Shown here: positions 25,101 to 40,100 of the stretch, one piece after another
How positions within the stretch are numbered: the first letter of the stretch is position 1
How the letters are laid out: the number at the start of each line of letters is the position of its first letter
Origin: Pisaster brevispinus
Taxonomy: Eukaryota > Echinodermata > Asteroidea > Forcipulatida > Asteriidae
Assembly: GCA_023634235.1 (NCBI GenBank)
Contig: JAMKCF010000013.1
Span: 5,803,827 to 5,867,826, forward strand
Length of the DNA stretch: 64,000 nucleotides
Direction of reading: 5' to 3'
Made by a program: the position numbers and the translations under genes
The notes under the pieces: model-generated
Seen by the model: only the letters and a program-made list of their open reading frames with translations
Database searches by the model: none
What the model was told of the DNA's origin: nothing

Positions 25101-28100
25101 GTCATTCTCTCACTTAAATTAAGGTTGTCAAATTACATTGGTATCAATACCGAGGTTTCGTTTTAATGCTTTTAGCTCCCAAGAACTGCCTTTATTTTGG
25201 CATGGGGCTCCAAAGCATTTTTCTTACGGCTGTGTTTTGTTGCAACAGGATTTACAGACCTGTCCGTTGAGGGAACATGGGAGTGGCTCGACTGCAACGA
25301 CACCGGTCTCTTTAACCAATCTCTGTGGGGTCCAAACCAGCCCAATAACGGAGTTGAAGATTGCGGTGCGTTCCAGGCTGTCTCGCAACAACTGGCGGAT
25401 TATGCGTGCAGCCGACATTATAAATTCATCTGTGAAGTATCAGCCAAAGGTAAACAGGCCTTACGTGCACTCATAATGGTAATTGTCAAGCCGATATAAG
25501 CTATGTTAGTTCAATAATGCATTGTGCTATATGGGCATAGGTGTTCGATATTGGTAAATGAATGTAAGCAACGTCACAGCCACGAGTTTTGCCAACCTTG
25601 GTTAGCAAAAGTACGCACGGCCTTGTTTGCACACCTAATACACAACCCCTCTTTGTTAACACAATAGCCTAATACTACCAAATCGTCCATATCACAATCC
25701 AAAACAAAACAAAAAGTGTTCATATTTTTTCACAAAGGTGTTTTAAATGTTTTACTAAAAAGAGCGCATTTTGTGCCAACCCTTTTTTATACTCATCATA
25801 GGGCCGACCATTAAATCTTGTGTTCAATGTTTGCAAACAAAAGAAAATTTAAAGGTACATTGGCAAAAATTGGAGCTGCAACACAAAGGTCAGTAAGAAG
25901 TTGAGTGGTTAAATGGTCTGAGGGGATCCATCTCGGTTTACAAAAATTAGGACTAGCAGAAAATTATGATACATTGCTTCAGTTTATATTGCAAGAGTAA
26001 GTACTCGCTAATGACATAAAGTGATATGGCAAAAGAAAGGTCAGCTCGACCTAATTGACCTTTGTCACTGTGCAGCCATTTTATTACTCTTCTGTACACA
26101 TGGCAAACTTAAACCGTGGGATAGAAACCCCCGCTGTACAGTGCCTATACTTGCCAGTGCCTATAGCGGTATAGTACGAGAATAAGGTAAATATTGGTAT
26201 CATAAGTGCCGTGATTATGGTGAATCTTCCTCTAAATGGTCGCTAAGCAAAACAAACCAGGTGGGGAACCCGTCAAAAAACAGTACACATTGTTTGTCTG
26301 GTCACCATTTTTACTATTGAGTGAAATTGGTCTGTGCTTAGCAAACTTGTGTTGATAGGGCTTAAGTTACAGCTCCCAGAAACCAATCAGATTTTGGCAT
26401 TATGTGGAACAGAACGACAATACATTGGTACGAATACCTTTAAGACCGCGGCACAGCTGAACTCACAAAATACTCAACCAATGACCAGGGCCCGAGTTCA
26501 AAGAGCTGCTGAAGCAGAAAAAATGATGCTAAAAAAATGTCTTGCTCAGCAAAATAGGCATGACACCAGTCACAGATTGTGCATATGACATAGTTTTTGG
26601 GGCTGGTAACCATACTCTGGTAAGCATAATGTTGTATGAAATTGGGCCCAAAGTTGGGCCCAAGGTCAGGGTCGCCAACACGTGACCCTGGTAAGTCTGC
26701 TGCCCCCTCACAACCCCCGAAAGCCTGACTTAGATTCCGATCATTGCAGGATTTTCAGACGAGGATACCAACGTAAGGAATGTCGCCGCTACGAAAGTGA
26801 ATGACACCATAGCTCACGTGACGTGGGATGTTTCGCAGTACAACTGTGACGTCATCGGTTACAGAATTTACTATCAGCTCTATGGCGACCCAAAAACAAA
26901 CGGTAAATCTTTTTTTACAGCATGTTTAATGCATCCATCAATCATTGATGTTCCAAATAGCCTTTATTTAATTAATATCTAAAGAATAAAGAACTCTCAG
27001 ACATAATGTATGAGAGACAATATGAAACATGACATGACATCAGATGGTTACGAAGTGGCCAGAGAGCTTGTACCTTCTCAACGGATGAAGAATCTTGCAT
27101 TTGATGAAGTTGCATTGTACGATTTCTATTGACTGATAATGATTAAGAATATAGGGCCAGAATCTGTTACGCATAATATGTCAGACACGGACCATTTTGT
27201 CCGACAACCGATTTGAACCATTGTGTCCGACACATGTCCGACACATTTTGTCCCACACGCCAATAATTAATGTCCGACAAACCATTATTATTAGAGCCAT
27301 CATACCCATCTCATTGTGCCCAACAAACCTTGGCGGACATAACATTTGATGTCGGACATAACGGTGCATAACACACGTCTCAAACCTTACGCAGCCCAAA
27401 ACAGTCCCCTCACTGAGATCAATGGAGACTCAATACAGTAGAGATTAATGAGAGTTATCATTGGCTGAGAGTCGTGCGCAGCGCGTACACGCGTGCACAT
27501 TTCATTGTTTGACATCAAAGATGGCGGCAAATGCAAGCGGTCTATTCTATCCATGTACTTGTTTGTATTGTGGTATTAAATTGCGATACAAACGACAAGT
27601 GTCTAGTTTCGACACACTGCACTACAACTCACCCGAGAGGTTCTGTCAGGTGTTTCTAGCTTCTCGAGAGCTGTCCCAGTGTGCACATTGTCAAATCCCT
27701 TTGCGATTAGTAGTCTCCTTTCCTCTACATTGATTAGGTTCCGTTCAGGTAGACGGTGGAGACACATCGGAGGTGAATCTGTCTCTAATGCCGGACATGT
27801 GGTGGCAAGTGTATGTAGCTGCAATGAAGATCGATCGGGAATTAGACCTGGTAGGGCCAGCATCTGTGTGGTTAGGTAAGATGAGTTCTGTTCTTTACGT
27901 TTCAGTGTATTATGAGGACAACTGACTCAAGGAGCAATCAGAGCTGGTCACACTCTAACAATTTCCGGGTTGGAATAGACCTGGATCTGGGTCCCGTTGG
28001 GGCCTGACCCATTCCTGTGTCAGTCTCGGAATCTGTCTCAAAATGACCCAGAATTGAGTGACGCAGATTCCGAAGTAAAGTCCCATTTTATTTTTAACCA

Positions 28101-31100
28101 CTCTGTCTGACCCGCAAACGGGTCGGGCGCCCTCTGGGACCCGGACGTTTTAACATCGAGGGAGCAACCGATGTAGCCCGAACATCTGACGTCACACTTC
28201 GAGGCTCGTGAATAACGCCAGATACCAGCCAGACCGGATGTTGCCAAACGTACCTTTGACCTATAGCATTCATTTCACACGGACACTCGCAGAACAAAAC
28301 GACGCTACGTGATGTATCCAATGAAATCATTGGGCCTTAAGACCAGTACCTGTCCTTGCAGATAAAGACAGGGGACCAGTCTACATCATATGAGTCTTTC
28401 CCAAGCTTTTTTATTCAAAACACAAAGACTCAATTAATCAAAACAGAACAGGCATGCTCGAAGGGTCAGGCAGTTAATAATCTAAGATACATACAGCGTG
28501 CGTATATTATTAATAAACCTTGAGAAGAAAGAACTACCTGTTACAAACTGCTTACTAACCAAAAGGACCTGTGGTGCAAATGGATAAAAAGGGTTAGTGG
28601 CCTGACGTTTCGACCCATAGCAGAGTCTCTCTCGAATGACAACACAACACACACATAAACAGGTATGAGTATTTTGATGGAGTTTTATGGAGCTTTGTAA
28701 CAGTTGTACGTAACTATCTCTCAAGGGGTGTGTCCGGGGTGGCATGTACCGGGACTTGACGGGTCTTGCTACTGGTTCCAGTCCGCAGAGAGGGACTGGT
28801 GGTATAGACAGAGGAACCGGTGCACTAGCTACGGCAGTGATTTGGTGATCATCGATAGTCCAGACGAGTTAGAGTACATCTTGAATCGGACAGAGTCAAT
28901 CGCACCTAATGAGACCTGGTGGATTGGTGAGTGAATATTCAAGGACACTCACACATAATTCCCGGGGATGATGCGGCACGAGATTTCAGGTTTAACAAGA
29001 TTCTAAGTAACCATTTCATCGTGTTAAACCAGTTTATTCACCATGATATCCGTCAAGGGTTACGGTATAATAGCTGGTGTGTCACTATGATATTTATAAC
29101 CTAATCAAACTATCCTCAAATCGTTTGAAACCAAGTTACTGTTAAGCGCGGTCTTTATGGCAGTTGGTAGTCTAACATACAGCAACCACATTGAATAACC
29201 AGTTAGTTGTTTAAAACCAGTTTAAGAAGTGTACGCGGAGTACGGAGGAGAAAGTAATTTAAATGTTCTATACAAATTTTTGAGAGTAAATATATTCAGC
29301 AAAGGTATAACCAACCAAAGTAACCGGTTTCTCGCTTTAAACAATGACACTTTTTAAACAGGTTATGGCAGAGGGTCCACTAATGCACAGAGCAAGTAGC
29401 CATTGGCAGTTAATTATAAACTAGTCAAAATAAAAACCAGTAAAATCGTTCTGAACTTGTTTATTTTATGGGAGGGTTTTGCAAGTGGCGTTAAAAAAGA
29501 GAGCAAATTCTTGTAAATTAACCTGCTGATTGTTTCAACCCAAGTTATTACATCCAAGTATATTGCTATAGATTAGATTAAAACTTGTCGGCATTACGGG
29601 TAAACAAATCAAGTAAGCCCGTTATCGTTTCAAACCAGGTTACTACGATGCATCCGTCGAGGGTTTGTGGCAGTGGGTAGATTGTGGCGACACTGACGAG
29701 TGGCAAAGTAATCTCTGGGCACCGGGGGAGCCAGCGGAACTCGATGACTGTGCAACGCTACAGGGAAGCACAGGTCATCTCGAAGGTCAAATCTGCGACC
29801 AGAGATTTCTGTTTATCTGCGAAGTGTCTCCTAAAGGTAACCAGATAAACGAACGAATAGAAATGAAAATTGTAAGCTGTTTCTTATAACGCAAACTTAA
29901 CGTGTCTGTTTTGTCCAATTCAACAGATTTTTCAAAGGAAGATAGCAAGCCGAGTAACTTGACCGCCATTGCCGTGACGTCATTCAGTGTTGAAATAACG
30001 TGGGATGTCTCCATGTTTGCCTGTGACGTCATTGGCTACAGGGTTTACTACAACCCAACGTCTGACCAGGATAACAAAGGTAGGATTTCTCTGTCTGAAA
30101 ATGTTTGTTTGGTTGAGTTGTGGGTACTTCTGTTCGTCTTATATAATATTATATAAGTTGAGAGTGCAGGACACATTGAGAGATTTTCTATCACAACTAC
30201 CACACTATAGAAGCAAGACTTCAAAATAACCAGCCAAAATAAAAAATATATATAAAATCGGAGTTTGAATCCTAAAAAAAATAGATAAGTGCATTAAATC
30301 TAAAAGTCGAAAATTTCATTTCATTTTGGCCTATGAGTTGTTCAACGCTATACTTCATCAAACAACACTATCCAAAGTGTTATTTGTGGTGGCATTGGTA
30401 ACTTTTGCATGACACCTGTTTTGAGAATCAGTCCCAACAATCAAAATAGATCTACAGCCATCTTTTTATTTTTGGTTATCTGATGCTGCAAATAGTAATA
30501 GGACCACGGCACTAAAAGAACATTACTGCAATACTAACTCAGGTGTGAAGAATCAAAGAGAAGAAAGAGAAAAGTTCAATCCGTTTGTCTACATTTAGTT
30601 ACATGACAACATACTGGCAATCGTCATTATAAAGGTGTAAACATTTATTTCTTAAAACACTATTGAAATAAATCGAACATTTGTGAAAGATTAATTGCAA
30701 CAGACAGTGCAAGTCTCGGGCGTATGTGAACATTGCGACTGTTAAAGTGCGCGAGTTTGTTTCCTTCACGCGTTTAAAGTAATGCACCTGCGACCAAAAT
30801 GGTCCCAAATTGTTCAAATACGCGCGAGAATTGCACGGTGTGTGAGATTTGGAAAGATTATCTCCCTGCACATGGGTGGAAATGTGGGTACCAAAGCTAG
30901 CTTTCCCAGTCAAGAAGACAATACTTTGATTTGATTAATGATTTGAAGAAATGTATAAATTAAACCTTTATGGTCTTGTTTTCTTTCAACAGACTGGGTG
31001 TTTATGAACGGTGGAGGGGTAAGCTCAGTGGTCCTGTCGGGGTTAGCTCAAGAGACCAAATACTCCATCGGGGTCGCTGCCCTCACCACCGCGGAGGAAC

Positions 31101-34100
31101 TGGAACAAATTGGACCCGTGACTGTCACAACTCCTTGGGGTATTACTAAACGAAACCATGTGATTTGTAATGTATTTGATGTTGTTTTTTATTGAGTTTA
31201 AAAGACGCTTATTAAAGTCTCTTTTTACTTTAATAATAGTTGCTGTAAGGTCTTCATACCTGCTAGAGCAGGATAGTCGAAAAGTCGACAAAATCAGTGT
31301 AGTTCTTGCAGGAACCATTTCCGATGACGGTTCCCTGTTAAGAACTATTGCGAAACATCACACCCATGGAGGGTGAAAATGCATTCGTCGTGTACCACAA
31401 ACTGAAACCCAAGTTGACTCACAACGATGCAGAGCCTTCGTTTTATTGCACCTTCACCTCAAACTTCAATCTCTTAAATCCAAACACGCAGTCATAACTC
31501 CAAAAGCGCGTGGTGAGCATAGCATGTCTGATTCTTCGGGAACTAATATTAAGCATTATGTTGAAGGTTGTTTTTGTTTTGTTTTTTGTCTAGTTCTTTT
31601 TCGCAGGTATAGCCTTTTTAGAATTAAAACAGGAGATGATGTCTTCTTTACCTGTTGTTGTTGTTTTTCTCAGTGAACCAATAAAGCAAAACGTGTCAAC
31701 CCTAAAGAGACTTTCTACAGTATACGATTTAATGAAGAAGAAAAAACATTCCCTAGAGTTCTTTTTTGTTTCAACCTTTGTCATCGTCCCCAGGTTGCCC
31801 AGCAGATTTCGAGGAGGGCCCTGGCAACAAATCATGCTACTGGTTCCAGTCCGAGAGGAGGGACTGGTGGTATAGACAGAGGAACCGGTGCACTAGCTAC
31901 GGCAGTGATTTGGTGATCATCGATAGTCCAGACGAGTTAGAGTACATCTTGAATCGGACAGAGTCAATCGCACCTAACGAGACCTGGTGGATTGGTGAGT
32001 GAATATTGAAGGGCACTCACACATAATTCCCGGTGATGATGCGGCACGAGATTTCAGGTTTAACAACATTCTACGTAACCATTTCATCGTGTTAAACCAG
32101 TTTATTACCGTTTATCTGTCAAGGACTATGGGCAGTCTAATAACATGTATTTGGAACCAGATCAAATAACCATGCAACCTTGTGTGAAATTTGTTTATTA
32201 AAACCTTAACAGTTTATATTTGTGGGTGGATAGTGGATACAGAATATTTATAACCAAGTCACATTATCCTTAAACCGTTGAAACCAAGTTACTGATGCAA
32301 TCGAGGTCTAACTGAACAGGGTTGCCTCTCAAAGCAGTCTATCAGTGGTGTGAACCAAATGAAATAACCAGTTAGTTATTTCAAAGAAGGTTAAGATTTG
32401 TACAATAACTGGTGGATGTACAATACTAATTGTGCATAAGTTTTGGTTGTACTGCCATTACTGGTAAAAAAACCCAATTAATCTGTTTGTTGTTTTAAAC
32501 CATTGTTCCTAATACTCACAGATTTGTAGAAGGTTTACTAATGGTAACCGAATCAAATAACCGGCTTATCGTTTCAAACCAGGTTACTACGATGCATCCG
32601 TCGAGGGTTTGTGGCAGTGGGTAGATTGTGGCGACACTGACGAGTGGCAGAGTAATCTCTGGGCACCAGGGGAGCCAGCGGAACTCGATGACTGTGCAAC
32701 GCTACAGGGAAGCACAGGTCATCTCGAAGGTCAAATCTGCGACCAGAGATTTCTGTTTATCTGCGAAGTGTCTCCTAAAGGTAACCAGATAAACGAACGA
32801 ATAGAAATGAAAATTGTAAGCTGTTTCTTATAACGCAAACTTAACCGGTCTGTTTTGTCCAATTCAACAGATTTTTCAAAGGAAGATAGCAAGCCGAGTA
32901 ACTTGACCGCCATTGCCGTGACGTCATTCAGTGTTGAAATAACGTGGGATGTCTCCATGTTTGCCTGTGACGTCATTGGCTACAGGGTTTACTACAACCC
33001 AACGTCTGACCAGGATAACAAAGGTAGGATTTCTCTGTCTGAAAATGTTTGTTTGGTTGAGTTGTGGGTACTTCTGTTCGTCTTATATAATATTATATAA
33101 GTTGAGAGTGCAGGACACATTGAGAGATTTTCTATCACAACTACCACACTCTAGAAGCAAGACTTCAAAATAACCAGCCAAAATAAAAAATATATATAAA
33201 ATCGGAGTTTGAATCCTAAAAAAAATAGATAACTGCATTAAATCTAAAAGTCGAAAATTGAATTTCATTTTGGCCTATGAGTTGTTCAACACTCTACTTC
33301 ATCCTCACGTCAAACAACACTATCCAAAGTGTTATTTGTGGTGGCATTGGTAACATTTGCATGACACCTGTTTTGAGAATCAGTCCCAACAATCAAAATA
33401 GATCTACAGCCATCTTTTTATTTTTGGTTATCTGATGCTGCAAATAGTAATAGGACCACAACAATAAAAGAACATTACTGCAATACTAACTCAGGTGTGA
33501 AGAATCAAGGAGAAGAAAGAGAAATAATCTTTCCAAATCTCACACACCGTGCAAATCTTGTGCGTATTTGAACAATTTGGGACCACATTGGTCCCTGTGA
33601 AGGAAAACAAATCTCGCACTTTAACAGTTGCAATGTTTACATACGCGCGAGACTTGCACTGTCTGTTGCAATTTATCTTTCACAAATGTTCGATTTCTAT
33701 CAATAGTGTTTAAAGAAATAAATGTTTACATCTTTACAATGACGATTGCCAGAATGTTGTCACGTAAAAAAGTGTAGACAAACAGATTGAACTTCTCCCC
33801 GCACATGGGTGGAAATGTGGGAACCAAAGCTAGCTTTCCCAGTCAAGAAGACAATACTTGGATTTGATTAATGATTTGAAGAAATGTATAAATTAAACCT
33901 TTATGGTCTTGTTTTCTTTCAACAGACTGGGTGTTTATGAACGGTGGAGGGGTAAGCTCGGTGGTCCTGTCGGGGTTAGCTCAAGAGACCGAATACTCCA
34001 TCGGGGTCGCTGCCCTCACCACCGCGGAGGAACTGGAACAAATTGGACCCGTGGCCGTCACAACTCCTTGGGGTAACTTAACGAAACCATGTGATTTGTA

Positions 34101-37100
34101 ATGTATTTGTTTTACTTTTATATTGAGTTTAAAAGACGGTTATTAAAGTCTCTTTTTACTTTAATAATAGTTGCTGTAAGGTATTCATACCTGCTAGAGC
34201 AGGATAGCCGAAAAGTCGACAAGATCAGTGTAGTTCTAGCAGGAACCATTTCCGATGACGGTTCCCTGTTAAGAACTATTGCGAAACATCGCACCCATGA
34301 ATGGTGAAACTGCATACGTCGTGTAGCACAAACTGAAACCCAAGTTGACACACAACGATGCAGAGCCTTCGTTTTCTTGCACCTTCACCTCAAACCTCAA
34401 TCTTATAAATCCAAACACGCAGTCACAACTCCGAAAGCGCGTGGTGAGCATAGCATGTCTGATTCTTCGGGAACTAATATTAAGCATTATGTTGAAGGTT
34501 GTTTTTGTTTTGTTTTTTGTCTAGTTCTTTTTCGCAGGTATAGCCTTTTTAGAATTAAAACAGGAGATGATGTCTTCTTTACCTGTTGTTGTTGTTTTTC
34601 TCAGTGAACCAATAAGCAAAACGTGTCAACCCTAAAGAGACTTTCTACAGTATACGATTTAATGAAGAAAAAAAACATTCCCTATAGTTCTTTTTTATTC
34701 AACCTTTGTCATCGTCCCCAGGTTGCCCAGCAGATTTCGAGGAGGGCCCTGGCAACAAATCATGCTACTGGTTCCAGTCCGAGAGGAGGGACTGGTGGTA
34801 TAGACAGAGGAACCGTTGCACTAGCTACGGCAGTGATTTGGTGATCATCGATAGTCCAGACGAGTTAGAGTACATCTTGAATCGGACAGAGTCAATCGCA
34901 CCTAACGAGACCTGGTGGATTGGTGAGTGAATATTGAAGGGCACTCACACATAATTCCCGGTGATGATGCGGCACGAGATTTCAGGTTTAACAACATTCT
35001 ACGTAACCATTTCATCGTGTTAAACCAGTTTATTACCGTTTATCTGTCAAGGACTATGGGCAGTCTAATAACATGTATTTCGAACCAGATCAAATAACCA
35101 CGCAACCGTGTGTGAAATCGGGTTATTAAAACCTTAACAGTTTATATTTTTGGGTGGATAGTGGATACAGAATATTTATAACCAAGTCACATTATCCTTA
35201 AACCGTTGAAACCAAGTTACTGATGTAATCGAGGTCTAACTGAACAGGGTTGCCTCTCAAAGCAGTCTATCAGTGATATGAACCAAATGAAACAACCAGT
35301 TAGTTATTTCAAAGGTTAAGATTTGTACAATAACCGGTGGATGTACAATACTAATTGTGCATAAGTTTTGGTTGTACTGCCATTATTGGTAAACAACCCA
35401 ATTAATCTGTTTGTTGTTTTAAACCATTGTTCCTACAACTCACAGATTTATAGAAGGTTTACTAATGGTAACCGAATCAAATAACCGGCTTATCGTTTCA
35501 ACAGGTTACTACGATGTATCTGTCGAGGGTTTATGGCAGTGGGTAGATTGTGGCGACACTGACGAATGGCAAAGTAATCTCTGGGCACCGGGGGAGCCAG
35601 CGGAACTCGATGACTGTGCAACGCTACAGGGAAGCACAGGTCATCTCGAAGGTCAAATCTGCGACCACAGATTTCTGTTTATCTGCGAAGTGTCTCCTAA
35701 AGGTAACGAAATCAACGAAAAAATAGAAATCGAAGTTGAAAGATTTTATCTTATAACGCAAACTGAACAGGTCTGTTTTATTCAATTGTAAAGATTTTTC
35801 ACAGGAAGATACCAAGCCGAGTAACTTGACCGCCATTGCCGTGACGTCATTCAGTGTTGAAGTAACGTGGGATGTCTCCATGTTTGCCTGTGACGTCATT
35901 GGTTACAGGGTGTACTACAGCCCCACCTCCGATCAAGATAACACAGGTATGGGCCCTTTTTCCTTAAACATTTCGTCGACTTGACGGTGTGTTGGAGGTT
36001 TTCTTGTTTTTTAACTCGAGTCGCATCGGAAAATACCTGTAACAATCACCACACCTTATAAGCAAAACTTTTATTAAATGTTAATCATTAATATATTTTT
36101 AAAATGCAAGCATAAGTCGGTGACCTGACGACTCTTCCTCTCTCTCTCTCTCTTTTTGTTTTATTTTTATTTATTTTGTTTTGTTTGTTTGTTTGTTTGT
36201 TTGTTTGTTTGTTTGTTTGTTTGTTTGTTTGTTTGTTGGGGTGTTGGGGTGTTGGGGTGTTTGTTTGTTTGTTTGTTTGTGTGGGTTTTTTTTTTTTTTT
36301 TTTTGGGGGGGGGGGGGTTGGGGGGGCTTTCGAGAAAGACTCTGCTAGGGTCGAAAAGTCAGGCCCCTAACTAAACTAATTTTGGTTGGTAAGCAGTTTG
36401 CAACGCCTAATTCTATGTTCACATCAGATGTAACATCTGAGATCGACGGCTCAAAATCGATAGCTGCTTTAAAAAATATAATTTGCTTTAAAATCTGTAA
36501 TTCGAAAATTAAATTAAATTTGGGCCTGGCTTTAAAACAACATTTCAATCCTCTCATTGGTTCTCACGTCGCATATTTGTCAAAACTGTTGTTTATGGTG
36601 ACGTTAATAATTTAAGCATGAATTCACATGCACTGAAAAGACGGATCCCACATCTATTAAATCATATTTAGGCCATATTTCCGGGGGGGGGGTATTCTCT
36701 GATTAGTAAATAAACAAACCTAACCCATAATGACAGCAATGCGATTGGAAGACTGGGAAAAATTTCATTCAGTTCACAAGCATTAATTTCATTTCAAAAT
36801 ACTAAAAGTTACACAGATTGTTGCTGAAGCAGGACAGTGTAACAAAACATCAAGTGGATGTAGTGGCAACTCGAACAACTGTGACAGATTTAATGCAATG
36901 AGAAAAGGAAATATGTGGCAATGGACAGACGACAAAAACAAAAAAAGCAACAGGTTACAAGACAATGAATTTGTTAAGTATTAATAAAGAAGAGTGTCTA
37001 TAACCTATATTGTGGGGTTTTTTTTCTTCTTCAACAGACTGGGTTTTTATTGACGGTGGAAGGGTAAGCTCAGTGGTCCTGTCGGGGTTAGCTAAAGAGA

Positions 37101-40100
37101 CCGAATACTCCATCGGGGTCGCTGCCCTCACCACCGCGGAGGAACTCGAACAAATTGGACCCGTGGCCGTCACAACTCCATGGGGTAACTAACCTTAAGA
37201 CCTTACTGGGTCAACCCAAAGCGACTTTAAGACTATACGAAACTATAATTATTCCCCGGGTCCTTGTTTGCTAAAAGTTCTGTCATCGTCCCCAGGTTGC
37301 CCACCGGGTTTCGAGGAGGGCCCCGGCGATCGCTCTTGCTACCATTTTTACAACGGCACCGAAACGTGGGCCTCAGCGAGGGGAGGATGCCGTGGGATCG
37401 AGGATGGAGATATCGTCATCGTCGATGACGAGGATGAGTTGAAGTACCTGGTGAGGAGGATGGAAGAGGTCAACCCGGGTCAAATGTGGTGGATAGGTAG
37501 GTCGACTAGATTTAAATACAAGCATTGCGAGATGTGCACTGTCCGAAGACCCCAGTTCATGGCTTCCCCCATTGTACCTACTTTCAAGAGAAAGGGTACG
37601 GTATGGGTGCAAACAAAATAAGGCTATTGGCGCCAAAAGACAGCAATATTTTTAGAAAGTAACTGAACCGAACATCACGTTGGTCAAACTATGGCTGGAC
37701 AACTGTGGCGTTAAGTATCGCCGGCAGTTCAAAGTGTAGACCCAACCCTTGTGTCAAAACCTAGCGTATTTAGCCATGGCTTTGACTGAACTAGTTTTAA
37801 CGGCCTGTGATAAAAGAGATCGATACAGCCAAGGTCGTCTCTCTAGTCCCAGTGTCCGTTATAAGCCTGTCAACAGACCCAACATACACCTGACGATTTA
37901 TAGTTTTTTTGGAGCGAAGAGAGTTTGGATACATCGATAATCCAGACCCAACTGTAGATATTTTGCAGGGTGTGATAGCTATGATGGTCACCAGAGTCGT
38001 TTCCATCACTGCAGGTTATTACGATGTGTCGGTAGAGGGCGTCTGGAGATGGGTAGATTGCCAGCCGACTGCCGATTGGCAGCTGCCTCTCCGGCCAGAT
38101 GATGAGCCCATGGTGGGTACTGGGGACTGTGGGTACCTCATCGGTGTGCCAGGGGACGACGAGGCGGAGATCAGAGCGTCGGTTTGTGACGACAGGAAGT
38201 ATTTCATCTGTGAAGTCATCGAGAACAGTAAGAGAAATCCGTACCAGCTAGTTGAACTGACCCTTTCATCTTATAGTATTTTTTCTGGCGTGGTTCAGCT
38301 GCAAACTGTATCACATGCTATTATCTTGCGATTCTTACAGTACTTAAAATAGGTTTAGTCGTCTAAATGTTTGTAACATGTTGACAAACAGTGAGACCTT
38401 AGGGCCCGTAGACAAGGAGATAATTATAAGTATTACGTAACTTTTATAATATACTGTACAAAATAAGCCTATTTTGATGCATTCCTGTACAATCAAAGTT
38501 GTGAAATATTAACGCACAGTCCTTGCATCATGGGTCTCAATACGGTTGTTAAGATTATTCGGCACCGTTCGAAAGGAAGCACTTTTTAAACAGAACAACA
38601 ATCCCAAATGTGTTTTTTTTTTCAGGAGTTTTCCCCAGTGATGCAAATGCTCGAAATGTCGCAGCCATTGAACTGACACCGGGTAGCTTTCTGGTCACGT
38701 GGGACACTTCTCCTGACAACTGTGACGTCATTGGTTACAACGTGTATTACCAAAAAGAGTCACCATCGGCCATGGAAGGTATTCAACAGATTTGTAATTA
38801 TCTATAGTAGACTCGAATACTATATCATCTTTATTTTATTTTTGTAAGAAAACATAATGTGCTTCCAATCGAGTTTCTTGATGGAGCTGCATTTGAAAAT
38901 TCCCTAAAACGAGGCACGTTGTCAGCACACGCTGGCATATTGTAATATGTTCATTATCTTAACCACATCATACACACTAGTCAGCTCATACTCCATAAGA
39001 TCCTAAGCTGGACTGTGCCGCATGGCCTATAGAGGGGGTGTCAATCAACATGGGGAAGTGGTTTGGTTAGAAAAGGCAGGACAGAACTCTGCCGGCACCT
39101 TTCGTGTACAAAATCGGTCCGTGAATAATGGTGTGTCAATAACTGTCAATGGTAGATGAACCAAATTAAACAAAATATAATTAATTAAGCAAACGATTAA
39201 GCATTCATTTACCCAGGCAATACATGGACTGTTAACAACATAAAGAAATTGTTCAACAATATGAAAACAAACCGTTTTTCCCCCCTACAACAAACATTTT
39301 CAGTATGTGATAACAACGTACCAGTGTTAGGTTTGCCCCAATTATTAGGTGCTTCGTTTGAGGATTTTAATGTGTATAACACTCGTTCCTTTTTTTCCTT
39401 TTTCTAGCAACAGGTGTTAAAAGTATGTTCACTTATCCGACCCCAAAAAACAACCACGTTTTTGACCAAAAATCATGTATCATACAACACAAACACTGAC
39501 ATTTCTTTTACATATTTGTCTAGAATTTCTCACCGTAGATGGCGGCAATGTCAGTAACGCTGAGGTGGTGGTTTCAATGGTAACGGAGAGCACCGTTTAC
39601 TCGGTCTCCGTGGCTGCACTGAACACAGTGACGGCGTTAGACCGCGTGGGCCCGGTCAGTGTCACTCTGAATCCCGGTAAGACACCCCCATTCGCTGATC
39701 ACCTTATGTTGTAAACCCAAAGGTTGTAAGCCCACTAAGTGTTCAACATGAAACTAAGGTTGAAAACACAAGTTAGAACTTCGGTTTGATTTGTCTAGTT
39801 CATGCAGTTTAATTTCAGCAGGAATAACTTTATAGTGAGTGAACTTTCAGAACTATAGTCTTTTTTTATGAAGATAACGTACGATCCTACTTCTGCGAAC
39901 TCTACTTCAGCGAGGATTGGGCTCTATTTGCATGAAAAGAAGTGCAAACCCAACTAGACAACTTCCCCGAAAGTCATACTCGACTGTGAGTGACGGCTAC
40001 AGATAACTTCTGATCCTGTGCATTTTCTCGACAGGAGATCCTGTCACGACCCCAGCTTACAGCTCTGCCGATGCAGTGCTGTTTATTGTCTTCAATCAGA

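Noticed and set aside
36156..36374. Open frames in the GTTT microsatellite
   Set aside because: Low-complexity FVCL repeats produced by the simple sequence, inside an intron.
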